The translations under genes and the position numbers were made by a program. A stretch of DNA of 64,000 nucleotides from Actinomadura luteofluorescens (lineage in GTDB: Bacteria > Actinomycetota > Actinomycetes > Streptosporangiales > Streptosporangiaceae). The notes under the pieces were generated by a model that worked only from the letters and a program-made list of their open reading frames with translations, was not told where the DNA came from and did not search any database. The stretch is from assembly GCF_013409365.1 (NCBI RefSeq), contig NZ_JACCBA010000001.1:8432001-8496000 (forward strand), read 5' to 3'. This document shows, in pieces, positions 43,256-54,398 of this stretch (position 1 is the first letter of the stretch; every line of letters begins with the position of its first letter).

Positions 43256-46200
43256 GTGGCTAAGATGCGCGTATACGAACTTGCTAAAGATCTCGGCCTC
43301 GAAAGCAAAACCGTGATGGCAAAGCTTCAAGAAATGGGGGAGTTTGTCAGATCGGCTTCCAGTACAATGGAGCCTTCGGTTGTTCGTCGAGTTACTGAAA
43401 GTCTTCAGAGTCCCACTCTGACAAGAGATATCTACTTGGCCATAGAGGCTCGACGCTTCGAGAGAGCCGAGGAGAGGCTAGCTGAGCTAAAGAGTGCAGA
43501 TCCGGAACACTGGAGGCGCTTGCAGAGAGAAATCGGAGATTTAATTAAACAGCGACATCTTCATGGTGGCGCTGGTAGGCATCGCGTTGAATGGCTCACT
43601 GGTCTGTGGGTAGCGACCACTGGATCTATCACAACACAACAAAACGCGATACGCCGTCCCACTCGGCCGGGCCTGCCTAATCAGGCTAGGAGAAGACTCT
43701 CTCCCGTGCAGCCGGGAAGGGCGCGCCCAGAGGCGCTAGGGCGTGAACTTGAAGACGGCTTTATAGGCCTCTTGCAAAAAGTTTTCGCACTGTCTGATAA
43801 AGAACAAATTCGTATTCGGAAACAAACTAGCGGTACGCAGTTCGGTCACGACATAGAGTTCGATGCAACGGATGCAATAACTGGTACGCTGCGATGCCAT
43901 GTCGAATGTAAGAACTACGCCGAAAAAGTCGGCCTCGATGATCTCGCCCCTAAGCTGCTTCAGCAGATAGTCTACTGGGAGAATAAGCCGCTTGATTATT
44001 TCATCCTTATCTCCCCTCGAGCTAGAATTACCAACGAACTGTCTCGATTGATACAAGATTGCAATTTCGGGCGAAAGTTTAGGTTTCAGATTCTAATCTG
44101 GAGTCCTGAGCAGGGTGTTGAAGAACTGTTCCAGCTCACACCGCGCCTCTATAGCGTGCTGTATCGACGACCTGCACCTAACCTCTCTGAGGAAACGGCT
44201 AAGCGGATTGCCCGCCGTTGGGCAGGTCTCCTTCGGCCAGATGTAAAGCTCCCAGAATCATGGCAACGGTATCTGGGGGAACCAATTTTGCACCAACTGT
44301 ACGGGGAAACAGACTTTGAATCCGTCTCGCAGAATGCTATTTCACTAGGCACCCTGGCCGACAGCGGGGCACCGATTCCTGGAACACTGCACGACAATGT
44401 ACGGGAGTGGTTGATTAGTCGGCCTGAGAAAACCATGTTGCTTCTGGCTGAGTTCGGCGATGGAAAGAGTTTCTTTTCATACGAGCTTACTCGCCGCCTG
44501 TCCGCAGAATTCTTGGACGACCCCTCCAATGGTTGGTGCGCTCTCAGGATCCCACTCCGTGCTCTTCGAGAAAGCTCGAATCCATCAACATTGCTGCAAA
44601 ACCGACTCGATGCCATAGGCGTGCGCCTGACCGACTGGGAGGCGCTCTCCAAGACCCATAACACTTTGATTATTCTCGATGGCTTCGACGAGATGTCGGC
44701 GCAACTGGATCCGCAGACTCTGGCCGCCAACATCAACGTACTAGCGCAATGTATCGACCATTTCTCCTATGCGAAGATTCTTATTAGTTCTCGCGCACAC
44801 TTCTTTGAGCGAATCTCGGATTATGAAGAATTTCTCGATACTCTGGGTCAGCCACGAGTTCTTCGAATCGCACCCATTCCGCTGCAGCAGAGACTGGAAT
44901 ATCTAGGGAGCTATGCTGAACAAATAGGAGAGCGGGAGAAGTTTGAAAAATTGCGGACCCTTTACGATCCTATTGGATTGGCGGCCAAGCCTCTTTTTTT
45001 GCAAATGATCAAGGAAACGCTTCCGGGGCTGCCGGAAGATCATTTCAATGAGGTAATACTCTATCATCAGTACGTTAGAGATAGCCTCAAACGTAAAGCG
45101 TCAGACCTACAGGCAGAACGGCGCCTATCCGAGAAACGAGTCATTGAAAACCTCGAGCTCATTCTTGAGGAGCTAGCTGTCCAATTGCATATGTCCCGGA
45201 CTGACTATGTAAACCTTCGTAGTTTTGACACTGGCCATCGGGGGCGGCTATCCGAAATTCTATGGGAGATGTCAGGCGCAGCAGTAGCTGTAGATGATCC
45301 TGACAGGACTCCTGATGCTCGGTCCCGAGTCGGCGTGCGTTCGTTGCTCAAGCAGGTAGCTGGTGTAGATCCAGAGCAGTGGCCTGTTGACTTCTTCCAC
45401 CGCTCCATGCGTGAGTTCTTCGTCGCGCGTGCGCTGGTGCGTGTTATAGGCAATGAGGATGGCAAGGCCAGGAGCATGCTGGCGAAGGTGCCACTTCAGC
45501 CAGAAATAGTTGAATTCGTACGCCTCATAGACCAGCATTCGGTCGACGAGCGTTCACAGCGTGATCGCGAGATGCTAAGGCGTGAACTTACAAAATTGGC
45601 CAAGTCGGCGACAGTGCGGCGCTACAAGGATCAGCATCTCGGAGGTAACGCTCTAACTTTGCTTTATGCGCTCAGTCGCAAACTGCCTACCCACGATTGG
45701 TCAGGCCTTGCACTGGACTATGCCGATCTCTCGGGTGCAAATCTCGATGGAATGTGTTTTAGGGGTTCGAGCCTCCGCAGTGCGTCCCTTGACAACGCTA
45801 GCCTTGTTGGTGCGGATTTCCGGAATGCTGATCTCGCGGGCGTACAACTACAGCAAACCGCACCAGTCATTGCCTTGACATTCGATTCTGATAGCAATAT
45901 TGCATATGCAATATATGGCGACCGGTCGGTGCGGTGCTGGACATTTGGCGTAGGCGGCCGAATGAGTTGCGTTACTCTGGCGGATCTTGACTTCCATTCG
46001 ACGAGCATCCATCTTTCGCCATTCGGCGACCTAGTAATTAAGGGACCCGACACAATCGCTGTACTCTCAGCGGTAGGAGCGGACGAGGTGTGGCGTGTTG
46101 TTGCGCGTTTTCCGATTACGTCTACAGCCGAGGATTTTTCGATCGCAGACGGAATGATAACACTTCGCAGAATTTTGAACGAGACCGCTCATCTTCAAAA

Positions 46201-46795
46201 ATATGATCCCATAAAGCGTAAGTTCATTGGCCCCACCGCATCTGCATCCGAACGCACGATAATCCTCTTCGAAGAGGATGTGACCTTGAGTGCCACAGGA
46301 GGCTTGCTAAACTTTGCGGGCAAGGAGGTCGGCAATAGCTTCCGGGTTCGACCTTTTGTTTGCTCGGACAGTCGTAAGATTGGCAACGATCAGATTCTTC
46401 TTGTGCTGGGACATGAGGACGGATCGGTCTCACTTCATCTCCTTCGTTCTCTAGGGTCGAAGCCTACTCTGGAAAAAGTGTGGGTGCGTGAAGCGCATAC
46501 TGGGTCGGTGACCGACGTTAGACTATCTGGAATGTATGTTCTCTCGGGTGGGATGGATCGAACTATATGTCTATTCGTGCTCACTGATGACTGGGCAACT
46601 GCTGAGCCTTTGCGGTTGCACAGAACAATTGAGTGCGCTGGTATGAAGATTGAGGGTGTCCAAGGAAGAGAGGAAAAAGAGTTCCTAGAGGCACTGGTTC
46701 GCTCGGCCATGGTAGGGGCCAACGTTCGGCCCGCGTTGGAATCTAGAAACATCCCGAACCCAGCCGAAGTCTTTGGTAAGCACCGGCGTCGCTGA
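43256..46795 (+). CDS. NACHT NTPase with IF2N-like, nuclease, pentapeptide and WD40-like parts
   Basis: A 1179-residue putative antiphage NLR-like protein. Residues 3-48 ([20 protein letters not shown] through [17 protein letters not shown]) match the IF2 N-terminal helical domain. Residues 165-260 form a restriction-like core (FGHDIEFDA with Asp199, CHVECKNY with Glu217 and Lys219). NACHT follows: Walker A FGDGKSFF (400-407), Walker [12 protein letters not shown] (471-481). Around 815-870 are pentapeptides ([20 protein letters not shown]) and then beta-propeller-like repeats ending [23 protein letters not shown] 43256 has AGGAGGG upstream. The gene is clearly less GC-rich than its neighbours, a sign of recent transfer as element cargo. 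Confidence 0.82.
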   Translation: MAKMRVYELAKDLGLESKTVMAKLQEMGEFVRSASSTMEPSVVRRVTESLQSPTLTRDIYLAIEARRFERAEERLAELKSADPEHWRRLQREIGDLIKQRHLHGGAGRHRVEWLTGLWVATTGSITTQQNAIRRPTRPGLPNQARRRLSPVQPGRARPEALGRELEDGFIGLLQKVFALSDKEQIRIRKQTSGTQFGHDIEFDATDAITGTLRCHVECKNYAEKVGLDDLAPKLLQQIVYWENKPLDYFILISPRARITNELSRLIQDCNFGRKFRFQILIWSPEQGVEELFQLTPRLYSVLYRRPAPNLSEETAKRIARRWAGLLRPDVKLPESWQRYLGEPILHQLYGETDFESVSQNAISLGTLADSGAPIPGTLHDNVREWLISRPEKTMLLLAEFGDGKSFFSYELTRRLSAEFLDDPSNGWCALRIPLRALRESSNPSTLLQNRLDAIGVRLTDWEALSKTHNTLIILDGFDEMSAQLDPQTLAANINVLAQCIDHFSYAKILISSRAHFFERISDYEEFLDTLGQPRVLRIAPIPLQQRLEYLGSYAEQIGEREKFEKLRTLYDPIGLAAKPLFLQMIKETLPGLPEDHFNEVILYHQYVRDSLKRKASDLQAERRLSEKRVIENLELILEELAVQLHMSRTDYVNLRSFDTGHRGRLSEILWEMSGAAVAVDDPDRTPDARSRVGVRSLLKQVAGVDPEQWPVDFFHRSMREFFVARALVRVIGNEDGKARSMLAKVPLQPEIVEFVRLIDQHSVDERSQRDREMLRRELTKLAKSATVRRYKDQHLGGNALTLLYALSRKLPTHDWSGLALDYADLSGANLDGMCFRGSSLRSASLDNASLVGADFRNADLAGVQLQQTAPVIALTFDSDSNIAYAIYGDRSVRCWTFGVGGRMSCVTLADLDFHSTSIHLSPFGDLVIKGPDTIAVLSAVGADEVWRVVARFPITSTAEDFSIADGMITLRRILNETAHLQKYDPIKRKFIGPTASASERTIILFEEDVTLSATGGLLNFAGKEVGNSFRVRPFVCSDSRKIGNDQILLVLGHEDGSVSLHLLRSLGSKPTLEKVWVREAHTGSVTDVRLSGMYVLSGGMDRTICLFVLTDDWATAEPLRLHRTIECAGMKIEGVQGREEKEFLEALVRSAMVGANVRPALESRNIPNPAEVFGKHRRR

Positions 46796-47037
46796 GCCAC
46801 ACTCTGCCACGGGAGCCCCGGGCGAGCTTGGCTTACAAGCGAGTAGCCGGCGTTGATGCCAGTGCCTACGCCAGTGCCAACGCTCATGGCGACGTTAGGA
46901 CACCCAGTGAAGGTGCTGGCGGCGCCTGACTCGCTGCTTGACGATGGTGGCGCAGCTGCATGGACTCCGCTGGACCATGGCGGTCGTGTGCGCCCCACGT
47001 GGGAGCCATGCTTACCTGCTCGGATGCGCTTTTCGAT
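46796..47037. other. Spacer between NACHT gene and right att
   Basis: No gene. It contains a run of GCCAGTGCCTACGCCAGTGC-type short repeats near 46858-46882 and returns to high GC. Confidence 0.4.
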
Positions 47038-47085
47038 GCTTCACACCGAAGAGGCCACTGGTTCGAACCCAGTATCGCCCACCCC
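47038..47085 (+). other. Attachment site, right (tRNA-Val 3' fragment)
   Basis: 48 bp identical to 35567-35614, same orientation, again without the 5' half of the tRNA. Together they bound an 11.5-kb element with int at the left end and the NACHT cargo at the right. Confidence 0.85.
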
Positions 47086-47153
47086 AAGTTTCCGCAGGTC
47101 AGATCGTCGTCAACGGTGCGATCCCGTGTGTTCCACTGAGCGCTTCGTAGTCT

Positions 47154-47178
47154 CGGGAGCCAGTTTCGGGAGCCACCG
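47154..47178. repeat. Short third copy of the att-associated repeat
   Basis: 25 bp starting CGGGAGCCAGTTTCGGGA, the same as the first 25 bp of the 132-bp repeat at 35440, here 69 bp to the right of the right att core. The remaining 107 bp are absent. Confidence 0.7.
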
Positions 47179-47605
47179 TACGCTTCGCAGATTCCCGAAG
47201 CGCTCACCTGGGCGGCCGATCATCTTGAGCGCGTCGTCCGGGCCCGGTCGAGGCCGCCGACGAAAGCCGCCTGGCTTCATTGAGAACCTCGTTGGCTCGC
47301 TCGGGGTCTGGCTTGATCGAGTAGCGCCCACGGCCACAACGCTGATCGCAGCGACTGTCCGAGGGGCTCGACTGGCCAAGCTGAGCTGATGTGGAGTCCT
47401 GCCCGCGATCGCTGTACAAGGAAGGCGGCGGACCTGAACTCGTGGGAGGAGTCGCAGTCGGGTTGCTCGTGCCGAGCGAACTGATGCCGAGCGTGAACTC
47501 GCGGAGCGCCGGCCCTGTACCGACGGTGCGGCCCGCCCTCGCTCGGCCGGACGGCAGACGGCTCATGAACGGGCTCCGGTGCGATGGTGGTCGGGGTTCG
47601 CCTGT
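47179..47605. other. No supported gene
   Basis: About 430 bp between the att region and the HD gene stop. A minus-strand frame containing SIKPDPERANEVLNEARRLS looks faintly protein-like but has no family, start or ribosome site that I can defend. Confidence 0.4.
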
Positions 47606-48766
47606 TCAAGATCGGTCGCATGCGTCGAGTTCCTCACGTGAGGACGCCGCCGGGTTGGGTTTTGCGGGGCCGGACTGGCGGTCTTGTCTGCTGAGGTGCT
47701 CGATCTCGTCGTGGTGGGTGCTCAGGACGGTCAGGAAGGCGTGGACCATCTCGGGGTCGAGTGAGACACCCGCGCACTGGCGTAGCACGTGGGTTGCTTG
47801 TGGGATGGGCAGTGCCAGGCCGGTTCTGCGGGTGGTGACGATGGCGTCAAAGCAGTCGACCACGGCCACCGTCCGAGCCACCTGGGGGATGTTGGTGCCG
47901 GCCAGGCCGTGGGGGTAGCCGCTGCCGTCGAATCGTTCGTGGTGGTGCAGGATCCCGGCGACCGTGTCGTGCATGAGCGGATCGGCGTCGATGCCGGTGC
48001 GGGTTCCAGGGATGGTCTGGGTGAAGAACTCCGGGAGTTCCTGCACGATCGCGGCGCCGTGCCGGACGTGCAACTGGATAATGCGGTATTCCGCCTCGGT
48101 CAGTGCGCCAGCCTTGAATAGCACGGCGTTGGGGACGGCGAGTTTGCCGATGTCGTGTAGCAGCCCGGCCAGACGGGCCGCTTCGATATGTGCGACTGGC
48201 ATGCCCAGTTCCGCGCTGAGCAAGCTGGTGAGACGTGAGACTCGCTGGCTGTGCCTGCGGGTGTGGGAGTCCTTGACGTCCATGGCCGCCATCAGCACCT
48301 CGGCCAGTGCATCCTTCGTCACGCCGCTTTCGCTCGCTGCGGAGGCCTGCCTGCGGCCCGGTGCGGTCCGGCCCGGAGCCGGGTCGGTTTGTCGGAGGCA
48401 CGCTGCTTTGAGGATCGCGCGGTGGGCGCGGATCTCCGCGGCTCGCCGTGCGAGCTCCAGAGGGGGGTCAGCATCGACGTCTTGGGCCAGAAGTTCAGCC
48501 AGGATGTCGGCGGGGTCGTTGATCCCGGCCTTGGCGGCGTGCAGCAGGAGCGTCTCTGCGGCGTGGGTGTCGCCGTGGTCGAGGGCAGTCAGCCCTTGGT
48601 CGTAGGCGGCGATGTCGATGTCGACCAGTTCGGCCAGGGCGCGGATGCGTCGGGCTTGGCGGGGATCGCGAGCCTGGTCGGCGGCGGCGAGGAAGGAGCG
48701 CAGCGCCGTCTGGTCGTTGTTCCTGCCGGCGTTGGCTGCCTGGCGGATAAGGTCGTCGATGCTCAT
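47606..48766 (-). CDS. HD-GYP-like phosphohydrolase
   Basis: A 386-residue protein. The first 130 residues are helical and TPR-like (ALDHGDTHAAETLLLHAAKA). The C-terminal HD domain shows AEVLMAAMDVKDSHTRRHSQ, RLAGLLHDIGKLAVPNAVLF near 198 with the HD pair, and GILHHHERFDGSGYPHGLAG near 272, the extended HD-GYP signature with GSGYP in place of the usual GxGYP. Classical members degrade cyclic di-GMP; here activity is only predicted. The start ATG overlaps the stop of the sigma-factor gene by 4 bp, so the two are translated together. Confidence 0.85.
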   Translation of the reverse strand: MSIDDLIRQAANAGRNNDQTALRSFLAAADQARDPRQARRIRALAELVDIDIAAYDQGLTALDHGDTHAAETLLLHAAKAGINDPADILAELLAQDVDADPPLELARRAAEIRAHRAILKAACLRQTDPAPGRTAPGRRQASAASESGVTKDALAEVLMAAMDVKDSHTRRHSQRVSRLTSLLSAELGMPVAHIEAARLAGLLHDIGKLAVPNAVLFKAGALTEAEYRIIQLHVRHGAAIVQELPEFFTQTIPGTRTGIDADPLMHDTVAGILHHHERFDGSGYPHGLAGTNIPQVARTVAVVDCFDAIVTTRRTGLALPIPQATHVLRQCAGVSLDPEMVHAFLTVLSTHHDEIEHLSRQDRQSGPAKPNPAASSREELDACDRS

Positions 48767-49347
48767 CGCCGTTCGCCTCCATCTCGGTGCTCGTCGCGCT
48801 CGTCTTGGTCGCGTAGTTCGGCAAGTTTCTTTCTGGCCGCATTCAGCTGGGATTTCACCGTTCCGAGGCTGATGCCGAGGATGTCAGCGGTCGCGACCTC
48901 CGACAGATCAGCGATCAGGCGCAACCCGGCGACCTTGCGTTGCTGAGCGGGCAGCTGTCCGAACCACCTGGTGAGAGTGTCGGAGAGTTCGACGTCCCCG
49001 CCCACGTCGATGTGGCCGGGCGTCGTCTCTAAGACGTCTTGCTGCTTGTCGTGGCTGCCGGTCTGACCGCGGTGCGCTGCGGCTCGGTGCCAGAGGCGGA
49101 TGGCCACCTTGTACAGATAGGCCTTGGGATTGTCGTAGTAGGCGATGGTCTGCCACCGGGTCCAGGCGATCAAGAACGCCTCCTGGACGATGTCGTCGCT
49201 GTCGCAGTCCGGGCAGCCCTGCGCCACCAGGAAGCGGCGCAGCAGCCAACGGTGCTCCATAAAGAATGCCGCCAGCTCGCCTGTGTGTCCTTCAGTGCCT
49301 TCGTGGACCAAGACTCCGCCGATGGAACCGCGTGCGTTGCCGGTCAT
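48763..49347 (-). CDS. RNA polymerase sigma factor, ECF type
   Basis: A 194-residue sigma factor with region 2 (LLRRFLVAQGCPDCDSDDIV, QEAFLIAWTRWQTI, NPKAYLYKVAIRLWHR) and region 4 (LTRWFGQLPAQQRKVAGLRL, LSEVATADILGISLGTVKSQ). Length fits ECF or SigK-like group 4 factors. It overlaps both neighbours by ATGA, upstream with a small protein gene and downstream with the HD gene. That suggests the HD and small proteins belong to one regulatory unit. No classical anti-sigma factor is visible. Confidence 0.88.
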   Translation of the reverse strand: MTGNARGSIGGVLVHEGTEGHTGELAAFFMEHRWLLRRFLVAQGCPDCDSDDIVQEAFLIAWTRWQTIAYYDNPKAYLYKVAIRLWHRAAAHRGQTGSHDKQQDVLETTPGHIDVGGDVELSDTLTRWFGQLPAQQRKVAGLRLIADLSEVATADILGISLGTVKSQLNAARKKLAELRDQDERDEHRDGGERR

Positions 49348-49535
49348 GACTCGAGCTCCGCCTCGCTGGCCACGCCCGGGCCGGTACCGTTCCGGTCGTT
49401 TTGGGGGGTGCTGAGACGAGGTTCGATCGGCCAGTGCGCGCGCCGCTGCAGGAGCACCCGGATCAAGTCCATACTCGCCGCCACGCAGGCCAGCGTTGCA
49501 GCCGCAGCGCGCGAAGCTTCCACCATCAGCGACAT
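49344..49535 (-). CDS. Small protein coupled to the sigma factor
   Basis: 63 residues from ATG 49535 (MSLMVEASRAAAATLACVAA), preceded by AAGGAGG at a good distance, the strongest ribosome site in this area. The N-terminal half is a hydrophobic/alanine-rich helix (VEASRAAAATLACVAASMDL) and the rest is polar (IEPRLSTPQNDRNG). Its stop overlaps the sigma start. It could be a membrane-touching modulator, but no family is recognised. Confidence 0.65.
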   Translation of the reverse strand: MSLMVEASRAAAATLACVAASMDLIRVLLQRRAHWPIEPRLSTPQNDRNGTGPGVASEAELES

Positions 49536-50333
49536 CCAGCCGCCTCCTTCTTGTGGTGGTGCACGTCGTCCCTTAAAGGCGCTGGCGCCTTCAAAAGTTG
49601 GACGCGCCGACGACGGGGCACTCAGCCACACCTCAGCTCCGGCGCCCGCAGGCCGTCCCCACCGCTTCCGCGCCGTCGCGGCGGACTCCTCATAGATCGG
49701 CGAGTTGGGCGCTTGGCGGCTGGCCCAGCCGGTTCCCGATCAGGCACAGGGTTTGCAAGCCGACCCGCAGTCCCTGAGTCTGTCCGGTAGGTACGGGACG
49801 AGCCGGGCGGTAGTGCGCGGCGGTGCGATCCGATACGACTGCGGGGTCGACGACCAACTCGGCCTCGGGGCGCGGGTAGTGAGCGGCGGATCCAGCGCAG
49901 CACAGTGGAGCGCACCAGAGTTGCCCGGCAAGGCGGTTGTTTCAGTCGGCATCGCTCTTCCCTGGAGCCTCGCCGCGTCACCGGCCGCCTCTGCCTCTCG
50001 CCATCGCTCGTGCCCTTGTGGCCGAGGTGGAAGAGCTCCTTGCTTGCGGTGTGATTAGCAGCTCGCTGGCTCGTTCGAAAGCCCCTTCCCGGCCACAGAT
50101 CCCGAAGTCTGCGGACACAAGGGAACTAAGCGTAGCGATTTCCGTGCGACCCGTTACGCAAGGGATCTTTCCATGGCGGCGCCGACCGAAGGACGCGGAT
50201 GCCCTCACCGTGGTTGGCAGAAGTCGACGGTGATCTAGATCACAAAAGGCCGAAGATGATCACTCTTCCGGTTCGGGGAACGTCGGTTTATGTTTAGCGC
50301 GACTTTAGGCGGACTTTATCTTGCGAGGTCGTT
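49536..50333. other. Gene-free 800 bp with divergent promoters
   Basis: It separates the minus-strand sigma operon from the plus-strand secreted-protein cluster. No supported gene. The last 110 bp (50225-50333) are AT-richer (TTTATGTTTAGCGCGACTTT) and probably hold the promoter of the LamG gene. Confidence 0.45.
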
Positions 50334-53300
50334 TTGCGCGTCCGTGTTGGTAATGGTTCGCCGTTTCTGTCATGGGTTGTTGACAGACTGTGTCGGCGCT
50401 CCAGGGTTCTCTCGGGATTGATGGCGTCCGTCCTGGTGGCCTCGCTGGTATCCATGCCACCCGCTCCGGTGCAGGCGGACGAGGCCGGCCCGACACCGAC
50501 TCCTGTCGACGCCGCGCTGGCAAAAGCCAAGCAGACCGGCGATCCGGTAGAAATCGCAGGTCAGACGTCGGAGACCAGAAAGCTTTCCGCGCTGCCTGAT
50601 GGCCAGTTCTCGTTCGAGACGTCGCCGGTCCCGGTTCGTGTGAAACGAGATGGGGTCTTCCGCGACGCTGATCTGACCCTGGAGCGGACCGCCGAGGGCG
50701 GGTATGCGTCGCGGATGTCGGTCAACGGGGTCACGTTCGGTGCCGGGGGCGACGACGAACTGGCGACGATGACCAAGGATGGGAAGAGTCTGACGCTCAC
50801 CTGGCCGGGAGCCAGTCTTCCGGCCCCGGTCCTGGAGGGTGAGAGCGCCACCTATGTGGACGGTGGTGGCGCGGGGGTGGATCTGGTGGTCAGGTCGACG
50901 CCCACCGGCTGGTCCCACTACGTGGTGGTCAAGACGCCGGAGGCGGCGCGCGATCCCGAGTTGGAGAAGATCGAGTTCGGGGTGAGGGCCTCCGGAGTGC
51001 AGTTGAAGGAGCTCTCCGGCGGTCGGCTCGCGGCCGTGGACGAAGCCGGCAACGAGGTTTTCACCGCGCCAGAGCCGTTGATGTGGGAGGGAACCGAGAT
51101 CGGCGCCGTCGCGCGGACGTCTCCTGAAGCCGTTGCCGCCGGACCCTCGCCTGAGGCGTCCTCGCAGCCTTTGGGAATCGAGGTCACTACGGGGTCGCTG
51201 GCGCTGGTACCGCACCGGGAACTGCTCACCGCACCCGACGCCAAGTTTCCGATCGTCCTCGACCCGTCCTGGCAGACATGGAACGGCGGCCGAGAGTCCG
51301 ACGATGCCCAGGGAACCAAGGGCGCCGGCTGGGCTTACGTCGATCGGACGTGGCCCGACTCCAAGTACTGGAAGCCCGACCGGCTGCCCACCGGGCGGGA
51401 AGTCGAGGACTACACCGACAAGCGCTCCTACATTCGGATGGACACGACCCCCATTCACACATGGTCTGGGAGCGTCCAGGTAAAAATTAACTCCGTCGAC
51501 ATCACCTTCGACACCTTGCATGCGTGGTCGTGTGTCACACGGGACGTGCGCCTGTTCAACGTCGAGCACATCTACTCGACTACCACGTGGAATACGCGGC
51601 CGGGTGCCTACATTCCTGACGGCTCCGGTTGGAGTAACAACTTCTTGGCCAGTGCACCAGTGAATGTCGGACGCCCTGAATGCGGTGACTCCGGAAGCTC
51701 CAACGACGTTCACTTCGCCGGGGGCAACCTGACGAGAGTGGTGCAGTGGGCCACCGACCACAAGTGGGACTTCTTCACCATGGGGTTGTTCCCGGACGCG
51801 GACTACGACGACACCCACACCTGGAAGGTCATGGATGTCGACCCGCGCATGGTCGTGAAGTTCTCCCGGTACCCCATGCCCACCAAGGACGTCCACATGA
51901 GGAACGGTGGGACGACGAAGTACGCGTGCGTGCGGGGGAGCGCCCGCCCTTGGATGGGGGTGTCCAAGGACCGGACGGCCAACGCGTTGATCACCGACTA
52001 CGACGGCGACAACTCAGGTGGTTTCGATGGTCAGCTCCTGGCCGCGGAATACGAGTTGGCGCCTCTGGGCAAGCCCGAAGAGAGCTGGAAGCGCTACGTG
52101 CCTCCCGGGGACAAGTTTCAGCATGCCGGCTCCGACGGCTACCTCCATGCCTCGTTGACGGTCGTCAAGGGTGACGATTTTCCTGCCACCGCCGATGGCG
52201 GAACGAGCTGGATGTGGCGTGTTCGGGGGATGGACGACACGAACCTGTACGGCCCGTGGTCGGAGTGGTGCGAGTACACGGTGGACGCCCGGAGGCCGAA
52301 CACACCGGCGGTGTCGTCCCCGGAGTATCCAGCCGGAGCGACGTCGGGATATGACTCGGCCGCACGCAAGTACGTGCCAGGCACCTTCACCTTCACGCCC
52401 GCCGGTTCGGCTGACGTGGTGAAGTTCCACTACCGATTCGCCGACGGGGTCGAAGGGACGAAAACGGTCGCGCCCGGGGCGTCGTCCACGGTCGCCTGGA
52501 CGCCGACGCGCTTCGGGCCCCAGTGGGTGGAAGTGACCGCCTACGACCGGGCCGGCAACCTGAGCGCGGCCAAGAAATACGAGTTCGCTGTGGAGCAGCC
52601 GCCGCGGGACGCCGCCTGGTCGATGGACGAGCCCGCCGGCAACGTAGCCGGCGCGGTGGGACCCAGCGGTGCTGCGAATCCGAACGCCGACCTGGTGTTC
52701 AGCGGAGGCGCGGCTTTCGGTGAGACGGGCAACCTCGGCGCGGGCTCGCCGACCGACCGCGCGGTGCGCCTCAACGGTTCGACGCAGTTCGGTGAAGTGA
52801 AGCCCTGGACGGACCCCGGCGGCAATCCGGTCACGTTGGTGGACACCAGTCAGCGGTTCATGTTCTCGACGTGGTTGAAGCTCGCCTCCGTTCAAGGGGA
52901 CCAGGTGGCGATAAGCCAAGCCGCCTCTGACGGGACCGTCTTCGAGCTCGGCTGGCTTGGCGGGAAATGGACGTTCAGGCATCGCAAAGCGGACGGCACC
53001 GTACTGACGGCTGCGACGCGGGATATGGCGCAAGCCGGAGATGGGCAGCCATGGACCGCGCACTGGGTTTCTCTGATGGGCGGCTACGACCCGCTCAAGC
53101 AGGAACTCTGGCTGCGCACCCAAGCTGAGGGGAGCCGCGAGGTCTGCGTCCCCGACGAGCCATGGAACTGCTCCACCACCCGGGTCATGGCGCCGGAGGT
53201 GAAGACGGCCGCCACGACCTGGACGCCGGCGGCCGGCTCCGGGCCTCTGCTGGCCGGCGCGACTCCGAACGGCTCTGCCAAGAGCGCATTCTGGAACGGC

Positions 53301-54309
53301 TGGATCGACGATTCCCAACTGTGGCCGCTGGCCCACCCCGATGAGTCGGTCCTGAACGTGATCTACACCGAGTCCGTCCAGGACCACGAATTCTCGGGAA
53401 AGACGTTGCGCCTGGTGAGCGTCAACTCCGGACACTGCCTGGACGTCGCGGGAGCCGGAACAGAGAACGGCACGAACGTGCAGCAGTGGAACTGCAACGC
53501 CCACCCCGCCCAGGACTGGCAGTTCATCGACGCGGGCGATGGTTACTACAAGCTCATCAGTGCCAACAGCGGCAAGTGCCTGGACGTGGACGGAACCGAT
53601 GGCTCCGGAACCGCCGACGGCCGCAACGTCTGGCAGTACGAATGCAACGGTAGTACTGGCCAGCAGTGGAAGCCGGAGAAGAAGGCCGGCGGATACCTGA
53701 TCAAGTCGCGGCGGAGCGACAAGTGCCTCGCCGTCGACTCGGCCTCACCGGCCCCCGGCGCGAACGTGCTGCAGTGGTCGTGCGCTGACCCGGTCACCGA
53801 TGAGCAACTGTGGAACATCACCACATTGAAGCGCCACCACCTCGACGGGATAACGCACCGGCTGCGCGCCGCCAGCACTCAGAAGTGCATGGACGTCGCA
53901 AATGGCTCCACCGCCGACCAGGCCCTCGTGGTGCCTTGGGACTGCAATGGCGCGGATCGGCAGAAATGGAAGTTCTCTGATTACGGTGACGGCTACTACA
54001 TGCTCGCCAACGTCAGCACTCTCAACGGCGACCCGTCTGCGGTCCGATGTCTCGAGGTGGCCGGTGCGCAAACGCAGCCCGGCGCCGCCGTCCGGCAGAC
54101 CACCTGTGAACCGGGTGCTGAGCACCAACTCTGGAAGGTGGTCGGGGTCGCCGACGACGGCAACCTCGGGTACCGGCTGATCGCCAAGCACAGCGCCATG
54201 GTCGCCGACGCCCATGACGAGGGGGCCCCCGAAGACGCACGGGTGCTCCAGGGCCGCGCCGGGGGAACCGGTTCCACCACACCAGATCTGGAAGTTGCAA
54301 TACCAGTAG
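50334..54309 (+). CDS. Secreted LamG/ricin-lectin protein, frameshifted near its end
   Basis: About 1325 residues, first gene of the RHS cluster. A signal peptide (VLSGLMASVLVASLVSMPPA, then VQADEA) is followed by an N-terminal beta domain, a DNRLRE-like segment (SYIRMDTTPIHTWSGSVQVK, VEHIYSTTTWNTRPG), a LamG-like jellyroll (about 760-1010) and two ricin-type trefoils with repeated SGKCLDVDG, QQWN and QLWKV motifs. The true end is HQIWKLQYQ with TAG at 54307-54309, in a frame reached by an indel near 54180-54270. As written the frame misses this stop. The start may be TTG 50334 or ATG 50421. Confidence 0.75.
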
Positions 54310-54398
54310 TCAGGCCTATCGACGAGGCGCCTCCAGCAGGCGGCCGGGCAGCAAGCGCGTTCAACAATTCGCCACTCAGGCGACCGTGCAGGGAATCG

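Noticed and set aside
46884..47207. Minus-strand frame reading WAILGSNQWPLRCE (also at 35317-35619)
   Set aside because: It is a spurious translation of the antisense of the tRNA-Val att core and its flanking repeat, seen at both att copies.
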